64,000 nt of DNA from Streptomyces pilosus (GTDB lineage: Bacteria; Actinomycetota; Actinomycetes; Streptomycetales; Streptomycetaceae): assembly GCF_014649835.1 (NCBI RefSeq), contig NZ_BMTU01000012.1:124001-188000 (forward strand), read 5' to 3'. The translations under genes and the position numbers were made by a program. The notes beneath the pieces are model-generated. The model searched no databases. It had not been told where the DNA came from and was given only the letters and a program-made list of their open reading frames with translations. Shown here in pieces: positions 16,197 to 24,279 of this stretch (the stretch's first letter is position 1; every line of letters starts with the position of its first letter).

Positions 16197-17426
16197 TCAC
16201 CGGGTCGTACGGCACCGGGGGCGGTCGGGCGCGGGCTCACGGCCGGACGGCCGGTCCCCCGATGGGTCCGAGGGGGTGCGCAGGGCGACGCCCGAGGAGA
16301 GCAGGAGCAGGACGCCCAGCATCACGAACGGCGCCGCCACGCCCGCCGCCCCGGCGACCAGGCCCGCAGTGGCGGGTGCGGCGACCTGGCCGAGGCGGTT
16401 GCCGGTCAGCCGCAGCGCGAGGGCGGTGGAACGGGCCCCGGCGGGGGCGGCCCGGACCACCGTCGTCATCGACAGCGGCTGTCCGACGCCCAGGCAGAAC
16501 CCGAGGACCGCGAGGATCACCGCCAGCGCCCACACCGGTACCGGCAGCGCGACCCCCGCGCACAGCAGCGCCGCCAGCAGACAGGTCACCGTGAGCAGCG
16601 CGGTGCGGCCGAGCAGCCGCAGCAGGGGCGTGAGCACCAGCCGGCAGGCGATGGTGGCCGCCGCGCGGAGGCTGAGCAGCAGGCCGACGACGGCCGGGTC
16701 GATGCCGCGGTCCTCGCCGACCACCGGCAGGTAGGCGGTGAGGATGTCGGTCGCGGACAGCACGGCCATGCTGATGAGGATGCCCCCGGGGACACCCCGG
16801 GACCGCAGGATGCCGCGCACCGGCACCCGCTCGCCCCGTGCCGCGGGGGACGCGAGGGGCCCGGGCTGTTCGATGCGCCACAGGGAGGTGAGGGCGACCG
16901 CTCCGCCCGCCCCCGCCGCGAGCAGGGCGAGCGCGCTGGTGCGGGCCATGTCCGCGCCGATCAGCGCGCCCGCCGCGATCGGCCCGACGAGCTGCCCGAT
17001 CGAGGCGCCGATGGTGAAGTGCCCGAAGTTGCGGTCCTGTTCGTGCGGCGCGGACCGGCGGGCGACGAGGGACTGCGCGCCGATGACGAAGCAGAGGTGG
17101 CCGAGGCCCATCACCCCGCTCCACAACGCCATGGTCCACAGGGAGCCGGTGAGGCCGCTCAGGGCGCAGCCGCCGGATATGAGCACCACGCCGGCCGGCA
17201 GCAGGGGTGCGCAGCGGCCGCGGTCGGTGCGCCGGCCGAGCGGCACGGCGGCGAACAGCGGCAGCAGCGCGTACACGCCGGCGATGACGCCGATGGCCCT
17301 GTCGTCCGCGCCGAGGGCCAGCGCCCGGTAGGAGACGGCGGGCCGGGCCATGGACACCGCCGCCTGGGCGAAGCCGAAGGCGATGACGAGGCGGAGCAGC
17401 CAGCCGCGGTTCCCACCGGGCGTCAT
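16197..17426 (-). CDS. Major facilitator superfamily transporter
   Basis: 409 residues with about twelve hydrophobic helices. The cytoplasmic loop after helix 2 carries PLGRRTDRGRCAPLL, the MFS motif A region. Other landmarks are GLGHLCFVIGAQSLVARRSA and LRLTGNRLGQVAAPATAGLV, as seen in bacterial 12-helix metabolite or drug efflux proteins. ATG 17426 was chosen since the upstream extension is Arg/Pro-rich. It starts 29 bp after the CitMHS stop, so the two are probably co-transcribed. Substrate unknown. Confidence 0.87.
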   Translation of the reverse strand: MTPGGNRGWLLRLVIAFGFAQAAVSMARPAVSYRALALGADDRAIGVIAGVYALLPLFAAVPLGRRTDRGRCAPLLPAGVVLISGGCALSGLTGSLWTMALWSGVMGLGHLCFVIGAQSLVARRSAPHEQDRNFGHFTIGASIGQLVGPIAAGALIGADMARTSALALLAAGAGGAVALTSLWRIEQPGPLASPAARGERVPVRGILRSRGVPGGILISMAVLSATDILTAYLPVVGEDRGIDPAVVGLLLSLRAAATIACRLVLTPLLRLLGRTALLTVTCLLAALLCAGVALPVPVWALAVILAVLGFCLGVGQPLSMTTVVRAAPAGARSTALALRLTGNRLGQVAAPATAGLVAGAAGVAAPFVMLGVLLLLSSGVALRTPSDPSGDRPSGREPAPDRPRCRTTR

Positions 17427-17455
17427 GATCGGTTCCTTCCTGGGGCCGGGCGGGG

Positions 17456-18943
17456 TCAGACGATGCCGAACAGGAATCCGGCGGCGAGGATCAGCAGACA
17501 GATCAGGGCCGCCCACTTCACCACGAACCGCGTGTGGTCGCCGAACTCGACCCTGGCCATGCCGACGAGGACGTACACGGCGGGGACGAGCGGGCTCGAC
17601 ATGTGCAGCGGCTGGCCGACCAGGGAGGCGCGGGCCATCTCCAGCGGGGAGACGCCGTGCGCGGCTCCGGCTTCGGCGAGCACGGGCAGGACTCCGAAGT
17701 AGAAGCCGTCGTTGGACATGAAGTAGGTGAGCGGCAGGCTCAGCACTCCGGTGACCAGGGCCATGTGCGGGCCCATGCCGTCGGGGACGACGTCCACCAG
17801 CCAGGTGGCCATGCTGTCGACCATGCCGGTGCCCTGGAGGACGCCGGTGAAGACGGCGGCGGCGAAGACCATGCCGGAGACGTTGAGGACGTTGTCGGCG
17901 TGGGCCGCGATACGGGCCTTCTGGTCGGGGATGTGCGGGAAGTTGACGGAGAGCGCGAGGGCGGCGCCGAGCAGGAACAGCACCGGGATCGGCAGCAGTT
18001 CCATGATCATGGCGGTGAGCAGGACGACCGTGAGCAGCGCGTTGAACCAGTAGAGGCCGGGCCGCAGGGTGGGGCGGTTCGGGTCGAGGCCCTGGAAGTC
18101 GTCGTCGTCCTCCGCACCCTCCGCTCCGGCCTTCGCGCCGTCGTCCTCCGCCCCGGCCTTCGCACCGCCGTCCTCCGCACCGCCGTCCTCCGCACCGGCG
18201 TCCGGGCCGGCGCCGGAGCCGCCGGCGGGCCGGGCGCCCTTGCCGGAACCGCCGGCGGAACCCGAGCCGACCAGTACGGTCTCCGTCTCCTCGGCCTCCT
18301 CCTTCACCAGTGCCTCGTCCAGCGTCAGCACGCCCAGCCGCCTGCGCTCGCGCAGGCCGAGCACGTACGCGAGGACGACGACGCCCAGCAGGCCGACCAG
18401 CAGCGCGGGGATCATCGGGACGAAGATGTCGCCGGCGTCGAGTTCGAGCGCGGTCGCCGCGCGGGCCGTCGGGCCGCCCCAGGGGAGGGTGTTCATCACG
18501 CCGTTGGCCATGGCGGCGACGCCGGTCATCACGACCAGGCTCATCTTCAGGCGCTTGTACAGCGGGTACATCGCCGAGACGGTGATCATGAAGGTGGTGG
18601 ATCCGTCGCCGTCGAGCGACACGATCGCGGCGAGCAGCGCGGTGCCGACGACGATCCGCATCGGGTCCGCCTTGCAGAACCTGAGGATCCCCCGGACGAT
18701 CGGGTCGAAGAGCCCGACGTCGATCATCACTCCGAAGTAGACGATCGCGAACATGAGCATCGCCGCGGTGGGCGCGAGGCTGGACACGCCGTCGATGACG
18801 TAGTCACCGAGGTGCGCGCCCTTGCCGACGATCACGCAGAACAGCGCGGGGATCAGCACGAGCGCCGCGATCGGCGACATCTTCTTCATCATGATCAGGA
18901 CCAGGAAGGTCGCGATCATGGCGAAGCCGAGGATGGTCAGCAT
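17456..18943 (-). CDS. CitMHS family citrate-metal/H+ symporter
   Basis: 495 residues, a CitMHS carrier that in Gram-positive bacteria imports citrate complexed with Mg or Ca/Fe. Typical sequence includes FAIVYFGVMIDVGLFDPIVR, AAIVSLDGDGSTTFMITVSA, TLPWGGPTARAATAL and LTYFMSNDGFYFGVLPVLAE, QPLHMSSPLVPAVYVLVGMA. The central cytoplasmic loop (about residues 215-285) is unusually long, Gly/Ala/Glu/Asp-rich and internally repetitive. An inverted repeat spanning the leader covers its ribosome site, so expression may be controlled at translation or by a bound repressor. An MFS gene follows in the same operon. Confidence 0.92.
   Translation of the reverse strand: MLTILGFAMIATFLVLIMMKKMSPIAALVLIPALFCVIVGKGAHLGDYVIDGVSSLAPTAAMLMFAIVYFGVMIDVGLFDPIVRGILRFCKADPMRIVVGTALLAAIVSLDGDGSTTFMITVSAMYPLYKRLKMSLVVMTGVAAMANGVMNTLPWGGPTARAATALELDAGDIFVPMIPALLVGLLGVVVLAYVLGLRERRRLGVLTLDEALVKEEAEETETVLVGSGSAGGSGKGARPAGGSGAGPDAGAEDGGAEDGGAKAGAEDDGAKAGAEGAEDDDDFQGLDPNRPTLRPGLYWFNALLTVVLLTAMIMELLPIPVLFLLGAALALSVNFPHIPDQKARIAAHADNVLNVSGMVFAAAVFTGVLQGTGMVDSMATWLVDVVPDGMGPHMALVTGVLSLPLTYFMSNDGFYFGVLPVLAEAGAAHGVSPLEMARASLVGQPLHMSSPLVPAVYVLVGMARVEFGDHTRFVVKWAALICLLILAAGFLFGIV
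18108..18200. repeat. Repetitive DNA coding the acidic linker of the citrate carrier
   Basis: Short imperfect repeats of GCxCCGTCCTCCGC type encode a linker with alternating GAEDGGAEDGG and GAKAGAEDDGAKAG blocks. Such tracts are prone to length change by slippage. Confidence 0.6.
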
Positions 18944-18948
18944 GAGTG

Positions 18949-19009
18949 GACACCTAACGTTCGCCCTTGAACTCCCACCAGGGCCGGCGGTGCGACGACG
19001 TTAGGTGTC
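18949..19009 (-). promoter_or_regulatory. Inverted repeat covering the RBS of the citrate carrier gene
   Basis: A perfect 12-bp inverted repeat, GACACCTAACGT at 18949-18960 and ACGTTAGGTGTC at 18998-19009, separated by 37 bp. On the coding strand the proximal arm contains AGGTG, the likely Shine-Dalgarno, nine bases from the ATG. It could be a paired operator or an RNA hairpin that hides the ribosome site. Confidence 0.6.
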
Positions 19010-19076
19010 GTGAAGTGGCGTTAACAAGACGTTGACGTGCGAGCAATAAGCGCAAAACTCCAGGTCACAGCTTTGC

Positions 19077-21341
19077 TCAGGTCAGAGCGCCGCTCGTTTC
19101 GGTGACGGCTTCGGCCACCGGGGCCACCTCGACGGGCACCCCGTTGAGGACGGCGTTGCCGGACAGCGGGTCCAGGAGGCTGCCGTCGAGGAGCTGGTTG
19201 ACGTTGACGCCGGGGTCGGTCGCGGCGTGCCGCGTGCGGGTGCCGGGGCGGTCGTGGCCCCAGCCGTGCGGCAGGCTCACCACACCCGGGCGCACGGCGT
19301 CGGTGACCTCGGCGGGGGCGGTCACCTCTCCCCCGGCGCCCCTGACGCGGACCGGCTGCCCGTCCCGTACGCCGAGGCGTCCGGCGTCGTCGGGGTGCAC
19401 GTGCAGGGTGCAGCGGTTGGAGCCGCCGGTGAGGGCGGGCACGTTGTGCATCCAGCTGTTGTTGGAGCGCAGGTGGCGGCGGCCGACGAGGACGAGTCCG
19501 CCGGGGCGGTCGGCGAGGGCGGCGCGCAGCCGCGGGAGGTCGGCCGCGATCGGGGCCGGCAGCAGCTCGACCTTGCCGCTGCGGGTCTTCAGCGGCTGGG
19601 GCAGGCGCGGGCGCAGCGGGCCGAGGTCGATGCCGTGCGGGTGGGCGAGCAGCTTCTCCAGGGTGAGTCCGCCGGGTTCGGCGCCGAAGCCGTCGCCGTA
19701 CGGGCCGAGGCGCAGCATCATGTCCAGGCGCCGTTCCGGGCCGCTGCCGCCGCCGAGCAGGGCGGCGAGTTCCTTCGGGTCGCGGCCGTGCACCGGGGAG
19801 TGCGGGTCGCCGGCCGCCTTGCCGAGGGTCCGGCCGACGACCAGGTCGTCCACGGCGGCGGGGTCGGCCCCGTGCATGCCGGTCGCGGCGAGGACGAGCC
19901 GGGCGAGGATCTCGGTCTCCGCCATCCTGCCGGGCTCCAGGGGAACGGCGGGGCGGGTGTAACGCACCTGGTTGCGTACGGCGAGGGTGTTGAAGGCGAA
20001 GTCGTGGTGCGGGCTCTGCGCGGGCGGCGGCGGCGGCAGGACGACGTCGGCGTGGCGGGAGGTCTCGTTGAGGTACGGGTCGACGCTCACCATGAAGTCG
20101 AGGGAGCCGAGCGCCTTGTCGAGGCGGTCGCCGTCCGGGGCGGAGAGCACCGGGTTGGCGGCGACGGCGACGAGGGCGCGCACCGGCTCGCCCTCGTCGG
20201 TGGGGGTGTCGATCTCCTCGGCGAGGGCGGACATGGGGAGTTCGCCCTTGGCCTCGGGGTGGCGCCGCACCCGGGAGTGCCAGCGTCCGAGGGCGAAACC
20301 GCGGCCGGGCCCCGCAGGTCGCGGGGTGCGGTCGGTGGCGGCCTGCGGGAAGAGGGCGCCGCCGGGGCGGTCGAGGTTGCCGGTGAGGACGTTGAGGACG
20401 TCGACGAGCCAGCTGGCGAGGGTGCCGTGCGGGACGGTGCAGCTGCCGATGCGGCCGTAGACGGCGGCGGTGGGGGCGGCGGCGAGTTCCCTGGCGAGGG
20501 CGCGGACGGTCTCCGCGTCGACGTCGCAGGCACCGGAGACGGCTTCGGGGGTGAAGTCCCGCAGTGCGGCGCCGAGTTCGTCCAGGCCGTCGACGTACGG
20601 GGCGCACCCGCCGAGGTCGACGAGGTCCTCGTCGAACAGGGTGTGGGCCATCGCCGCGAGGAGCAGCGCGTCGGTGCCGGGGCGCACGGCGAGGTGGCGG
20701 TCGGCGAGGCGGGCGGTGCGGGTGCGGCGCGGGTCGACGACGGTGAGGGTGCCGCCCCGTGCCTTCAGCGCCCTGAGCCGCCCGGGGAAGTCGGGGGCGG
20801 TGCACAGGCTGCCGTTGGACTCCAGCGGGTTCGCGCCGATCAGCAGCAGGTGGTCGGTGCGGTCCAGGTCGGGTACGGGGATGAGGTTGGCGTCGCCGAA
20901 GAGCAGTCCGCTGGACACGTGCTTGGGCATCTGGTCCAGGGTCGAGGCGGTGAACAGGCTGCGGGTGCCGAGCCCGGCGATCAGCAGGGGCGGGTAGAGG
21001 GCCCCGGCCATGGTGTGGACGTTGGGGTTGCCGAGGACGACGCCGACGGCGTGCGGTCCGTACCGCTCGACGACGGGCCGTATCCCGGCGGCCACGGCGT
21101 CGAAGGCCTCCTCCCAGGTGGCCTCGCGCAGTTCGCCGTCGACGCGGACGAGCGGGGTGCGCAGCCGGTCGGGGTCGGAGTCCACGGCACCGAAGGCGGC
21201 GCCCTTGGGGCAGATGAACCCCTTGCTGAAGACGTCGTCCCGGTCACCGCGGGCGCCGGTGACGCGGCCGTCGTCGATGGTGAGCGTCAGGCCGCAGGTG
21301 GCCTCGCACAGGGGGCAGATACGCAGGGCGGTGCGGGACAC
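19077..21341 (-). CDS. Molybdopterin-dependent oxidoreductase (DMSO reductase/formate dehydrogenase superfamily)
   Basis: 754 residues. The N-terminal [4Fe-4S] ligands are Cys9, Cys12, Cys16 and Cys44 (CPLCEATC and GFICPKG). The bis-MGD domains follow (LLIGANPLESNGSL, VVDPRRTRTARLADRHLAVR, GTDALLLAAMAH; C-terminal LRSNNSWMHNVPALTGG, LHVHPDDAGRLGVRDGQPVR, SLPHGWGHDRPG). No electron-transfer subunit is adjacent, so a cytoplasmic enzyme with a separate acceptor is likely; the substrate cannot be told. The TetR gene lies 87 bp upstream on the same strand with a palindrome between them. Confidence 0.9.
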   Translation of the reverse strand: MSRTALRICPLCEATCGLTLTIDDGRVTGARGDRDDVFSKGFICPKGAAFGAVDSDPDRLRTPLVRVDGELREATWEEAFDAVAAGIRPVVERYGPHAVGVVLGNPNVHTMAGALYPPLLIAGLGTRSLFTASTLDQMPKHVSSGLLFGDANLIPVPDLDRTDHLLLIGANPLESNGSLCTAPDFPGRLRALKARGGTLTVVDPRRTRTARLADRHLAVRPGTDALLLAAMAHTLFDEDLVDLGGCAPYVDGLDELGAALRDFTPEAVSGACDVDAETVRALARELAAAPTAAVYGRIGSCTVPHGTLASWLVDVLNVLTGNLDRPGGALFPQAATDRTPRPAGPGRGFALGRWHSRVRRHPEAKGELPMSALAEEIDTPTDEGEPVRALVAVAANPVLSAPDGDRLDKALGSLDFMVSVDPYLNETSRHADVVLPPPPPAQSPHHDFAFNTLAVRNQVRYTRPAVPLEPGRMAETEILARLVLAATGMHGADPAAVDDLVVGRTLGKAAGDPHSPVHGRDPKELAALLGGGSGPERRLDMMLRLGPYGDGFGAEPGGLTLEKLLAHPHGIDLGPLRPRLPQPLKTRSGKVELLPAPIAADLPRLRAALADRPGGLVLVGRRHLRSNNSWMHNVPALTGGSNRCTLHVHPDDAGRLGVRDGQPVRVRGAGGEVTAPAEVTDAVRPGVVSLPHGWGHDRPGTRTRHAATDPGVNVNQLLDGSLLDPLSGNAVLNGVPVEVAPVAEAVTETSGALT

Positions 21342-21386
21342 GGGTCCTCCCGGTACGGCGGCGGTGACGCACGGACGGGCCGAGCA

Positions 21387-21398
21387 TACCGACCGGTA
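21387..21398. promoter_or_regulatory. TACCG-AC-CGGTA palindrome upstream of the molybdopterin oxidoreductase
   Basis: Five-base arms around a two-base centre, 46 bp upstream of the oxidoreductase start and 31 bp after the TetR stop. The core is identical in complement to 2235-2244. Likely a TetR-family operator. Confidence 0.45.
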
Positions 21399-21428
21399 CG
21401 CATGCCGGGGAGGGGTGTCGGGGAGCTG

Positions 21429-22049
21429 TTACCGGTCCAGCACCCGGGCCAGATAGGCGCGCAGCATCTCGCGCAGTTCCCCGATGACCTTCTCGTCCCC
21501 CTCGGGCTCCATCCGGAAGGCCAGCTGGACGAGGGCGTCGGCGGTCTCGACGGCGACGAGGAAGGTGCGGCGCAGGTCGTCGTCGGGCTCGCGCTCCAGA
21601 TGGGCGGCGAGCAGTCCGGTGAGCCGGTCGGCGACCCGGCGGTTGGGCTCGGCCCGGGTGCCGACGGGGATCTGGTTGCCGAAGTCGACGAGGGAGAAGC
21701 CGGGGGCGGTGCGCTTCATGTCCAGGTAGGTGTCGAGCACCACGTCCATGGCCCGTCGCCAGCCCCGGTCGTCGGCGGCCCGCAGCCGCTCGGTGACCCG
21801 GTCCGTGAAGCGTTCGAGGTTGCGCCGGGCCAGGGCGTCGGCCATCTGGCGCTTGTTGCCGAAGAAGCGGTAGACGGAGCCGATGGGCACCTGGGCGCGT
21901 TCGGCGACGGCGCGGGTGCTGAGGTCGTCGTAACCGGCCTCGTCGAGGAGTTCGGCGCAGGCGTCGAGGATCCTGGCCAGCCGTTCGGCGCTGCGCCGCT
22001 GTACGGGCGCTCGGCGGAGCGATGTCGCTGGGGGCACGGGCTTCATCAT
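21429..22049 (-). CDS. TetR family regulator
   Basis: 206 residues. The helix-turn-helix block is RLARILDACAELLDEAGYDD then STRAVAERAQVPIGSVYRFF, GNKRQMADALARRN, with FGNK replacing the usual FxSK; the rest is a TetR ligand domain (FLVAVETADALVQLAFRMEP). Its ATGATGA start overlaps the stop of the upstream lipoprotein gene by four bases, implying translational coupling. Downstream, in the same direction, is the molybdopterin oxidoreductase with a candidate operator between, so it may report an envelope or redox signal; that is inference. Confidence 0.88.
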   Translation of the reverse strand: MMKPVPPATSLRRAPVQRRSAERLARILDACAELLDEAGYDDLSTRAVAERAQVPIGSVYRFFGNKRQMADALARRNLERFTDRVTERLRAADDRGWRRAMDVVLDTYLDMKRTAPGFSLVDFGNQIPVGTRAEPNRRVADRLTGLLAAHLEREPDDDLRRTFLVAVETADALVQLAFRMEPEGDEKVIGELREMLRAYLARVLDR

Positions 22050-22723
22050 GCCCGCCCGGCACCGTCCGGTGAACCTCGCCCCGTGCCACGGCTCCGGCCG
22101 TCCGGCCCGCCGGAGACCGGCTGCGGCGGACCCGCGCCGGCGACCGGTTCCGACACGGCCGCCCCGGCGACCGGTTCCCGCACGGCCGCCCCCGCGATCG
22201 GCTCGGCGCTGGGGTCCGGGCTCGGGCCGTCCTCCGACACCGTGATGTCGGCCGTGCTCTCCACCGGCTCCCCGTCGACGGCCCACACCGAGCCGTCGTC
22301 GGCGTACAGGCGCGCGGTGACCTGGTGCGTGCCGCGCGGGACGAGGCCGCCGGCCAGGTGGTACTCGGGGGTGCGCAGCTGGGCGACCCGGCGTCCGTTC
22401 ACCTCGAGGTGCGCCAGACCGCGGCCCGCCACCGCCCGCTCCCCCGTCCCGTCCGGGGAGAAGCGGAAGTTGCGCACCCGCAGCCGCACGTCCCAGCCGC
22501 CCTCGGCGTCGGGGACGACCTCGACACCGACCTCGGGCGCGTTCTCGGCGTCCACCTCGCGGTAGGGGCGCCCCTCCTGGTCGCGCTCGTCGAGGAGCCG
22601 GCCGGCCGGTGAGGGCGACGCCCCGCCCTCTCCCTGGGCGGTCCCGGAAACACAGCCCGCGGATCCGGCCACCAGGACGACACAGACCGCGAGCGCGGTG
22701 ATCAGTCTCCGCGTCCACGTCAT
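22046..22723 (-). CDS. Putative secreted lipoprotein of unknown function
   Basis: 225 residues. The N-terminus is a lipoprotein signal (RRLITALAVCVVLVAGSAGC, lipobox AGSAGC ending at Cys24). The middle is a beta-rich domain (EVGVEVVPDAEGGWDVRLRV, GLAHLEVNGRRVAQLRTPEY, GTHQVTARLYADDGSVWAVD), which looks like an immunoglobulin-like or carrier-binding fold, but I do not recognise a family. The C-terminus is a low-complexity tail with repeated EPVAGAAV units. It is coupled by stop/start overlap to a TetR gene and divergent from hmgA. Confidence 0.78.
   Translation of the reverse strand: MTWTRRLITALAVCVVLVAGSAGCVSGTAQGEGGASPSPAGRLLDERDQEGRPYREVDAENAPEVGVEVVPDAEGGWDVRLRVRNFRFSPDGTGERAVAGRGLAHLEVNGRRVAQLRTPEYHLAGGLVPRGTHQVTARLYADDGSVWAVDGEPVESTADITVSEDGPSPDPSAEPIAGAAVREPVAGAAVSEPVAGAGPPQPVSGGPDGRSRGTGRGSPDGAGRA
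22141..22194. repeat. 27-bp tandem repeat in the lipoprotein tail
   Basis: Units at 22141-22167 and 22168-22194 are nearly identical and are followed by a decayed third copy. Each codes nine residues of the EPVAGAAVS type near the C-terminus. Confidence 0.7.
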
Positions 22724-22851
22724 GTCCGGGAGCGTAGAACACCGGTACGAGTCCGCGTATCCCCCTGAAGTCGGGTTTGGGGTCCTCCGTCGAGAGGAGG
22801 ACGAAGGAGGGGGACCGGGATCGCGCGCCCCTCTTGCGCCGGGGAAATCGC

Positions 22852-22875
22852 AATCCTACGGTGTGCCATAGGAAT
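22852..22875. promoter_or_regulatory. Palindrome just upstream of hmgA
   Basis: Ten-base arms (AATCCTACGG and CCATAGGAAT) with eight of ten symmetric pairs flank a TGTG centre, ending 24 bp before the hmgA ATG. The position fits an operator overlapping the -10 or transcription start. The GntR gene downstream of hmgA is one candidate binder; an IclR regulator elsewhere is another. Confidence 0.5.
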
Positions 22876-22899
22876 CGGACCCTCAAGGGAGCAGCGAAC

Positions 22900-24252
22900 A
22901 TGAGCGATGGGGGCACCGCCCGCGCCGGCGCATTCGAGCACGGTGGAGCGCGCAAGGTCGCCGAGGCACTGGAGCACCTCTCCGGTTTCGGCAACGAGCA
23001 CAGCTCCGAGGCCGTCCCGGGCGCCCTGCCCGTGGGCCGCAACTCGCCGCAGCGGGCACCGCTCGGGCTGTACGCGGAGCAGCTGAGCGGCTCGGCGTTC
23101 ACCGAACCGCGTGCGGAGAACCGCCGCTCGTGGCTGTACCGGATCCGTCCGTCGGCCGCCCACCCGGCGTTCACGCGCTCGGGCAACGGGGCACTGCGTA
23201 CCGCGCCCTTCACCCAGACGGTCCCCGACCCCAACCGGCTGCGCTGGAACCCGCTGCCGGAGCCGGCCGAGGGCACCGACTTCCTGGCCGGCCTGTGGAC
23301 CCTGGGCGGCAACGGGGACGCCACCCAGCGCACCGGCATGGCGGTGCACCTGTACCACGCCAACGCCTCGATGGACCGCGTGTTCAGCGACTCCGACGGC
23401 GAGCTGCTGATCGTCCCCGAGCGGGGCGGGCTGCTGCTGCGCACGGAGTTCGGGCTGCTGCACGTGGAGCCGGGGCACATCGCGCTGGTTCCCCGCGGGG
23501 TGCGGTTCCGCGTGGACCTCCTGGACGGGTCCGCCCGTGGATACGTGTGCGAGAACTACGGAGCGCCGTTCCGGCTCCCCGACCTCGGCCCGATCGGCGC
23601 CAACGGGCTGGCCAACGCCCGGGACTTCCGGGCGCCGGTCGCGGCGTACGAGGACGTCGAGGGCCCGGTGGAGGTGGTGAACAAGTACTGCGGCAACCTC
23701 TGGTCGGCCACCTACGGCCACTCCCCGCTGGACGTCGTGGCCTGGCACGGCAACCACGTGCCGTACGCCTACGACCTGCGCCGCTTCAACGTGATGGGCA
23801 CCATCTCCTACGACCACCCGGACCCGTCGATCTTCACGGTGCTGACGTCCCCGAGCGACACCCCCGGCCTCGCCGGAGTGGACTTCGTGGTCTTCGCCCC
23901 GCGCTGGCTGGTGGGCGAGGACACCTTCCGTCCGCCCTACTTCCACCGGAACGTGATGAGCGAGTACATGGGTCTGATCGAAGGGGCCTACGACGCGAAG
24001 GCGGAGGGCTTCGTGCCGGGCGGGGGCTCGCTGCACAACATGATGTCGGCGCACGGCCCGGACCGGGAGACCTTCGAGCGGGCGAGCGCCGCCGAGCTGC
24101 GTCCGCAGAAGATCGACGACGGTCTCGCGTTCATGTTCGAGACCCGCTGGCCGCTCTCCCTGACCCCCCAGGCGTCACGGGCGGACCACCTGCAACAGGG
24201 CTACGACGACGTGTGGGAGGGGCTCGAACGTCACTTCCAGCCGTTGCACTGA
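22900..24252 (+). CDS. hmgA: Homogentisate 1,2-dioxygenase
   Basis: 450 residues. This non-haem iron enzyme opens the ring of homogentisate to maleylacetoacetate in tyrosine and phenylalanine catabolism. The hallmark N-terminus (LSGFGNEHSSEAVPGALPVG, NSPQRAPLGLYAEQLSG), LYHANASMDRVFSDSDGELL, and the iron region YFHRNVMSEYMGLIEGAYDA with LHNMMSAHGPD supply the His-Glu-His ligands. Length is normal. No fumarylacetoacetase or isomerase gene is adjacent. A palindrome overlaps the promoter, and a GntR/UTRA regulator follows 27 bp downstream. Confidence 0.97.
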   Translation: MSDGGTARAGAFEHGGARKVAEALEHLSGFGNEHSSEAVPGALPVGRNSPQRAPLGLYAEQLSGSAFTEPRAENRRSWLYRIRPSAAHPAFTRSGNGALRTAPFTQTVPDPNRLRWNPLPEPAEGTDFLAGLWTLGGNGDATQRTGMAVHLYHANASMDRVFSDSDGELLIVPERGGLLLRTEFGLLHVEPGHIALVPRGVRFRVDLLDGSARGYVCENYGAPFRLPDLGPIGANGLANARDFRAPVAAYEDVEGPVEVVNKYCGNLWSATYGHSPLDVVAWHGNHVPYAYDLRRFNVMGTISYDHPDPSIFTVLTSPSDTPGLAGVDFVVFAPRWLVGEDTFRPPYFHRNVMSEYMGLIEGAYDAKAEGFVPGGGSLHNMMSAHGPDRETFERASAAELRPQKIDDGLAFMFETRWPLSLTPQASRADHLQQGYDDVWEGLERHFQPLH

Positions 24253-24279
24253 ACGTTCTCCGACCGGTACGGATAGCCC

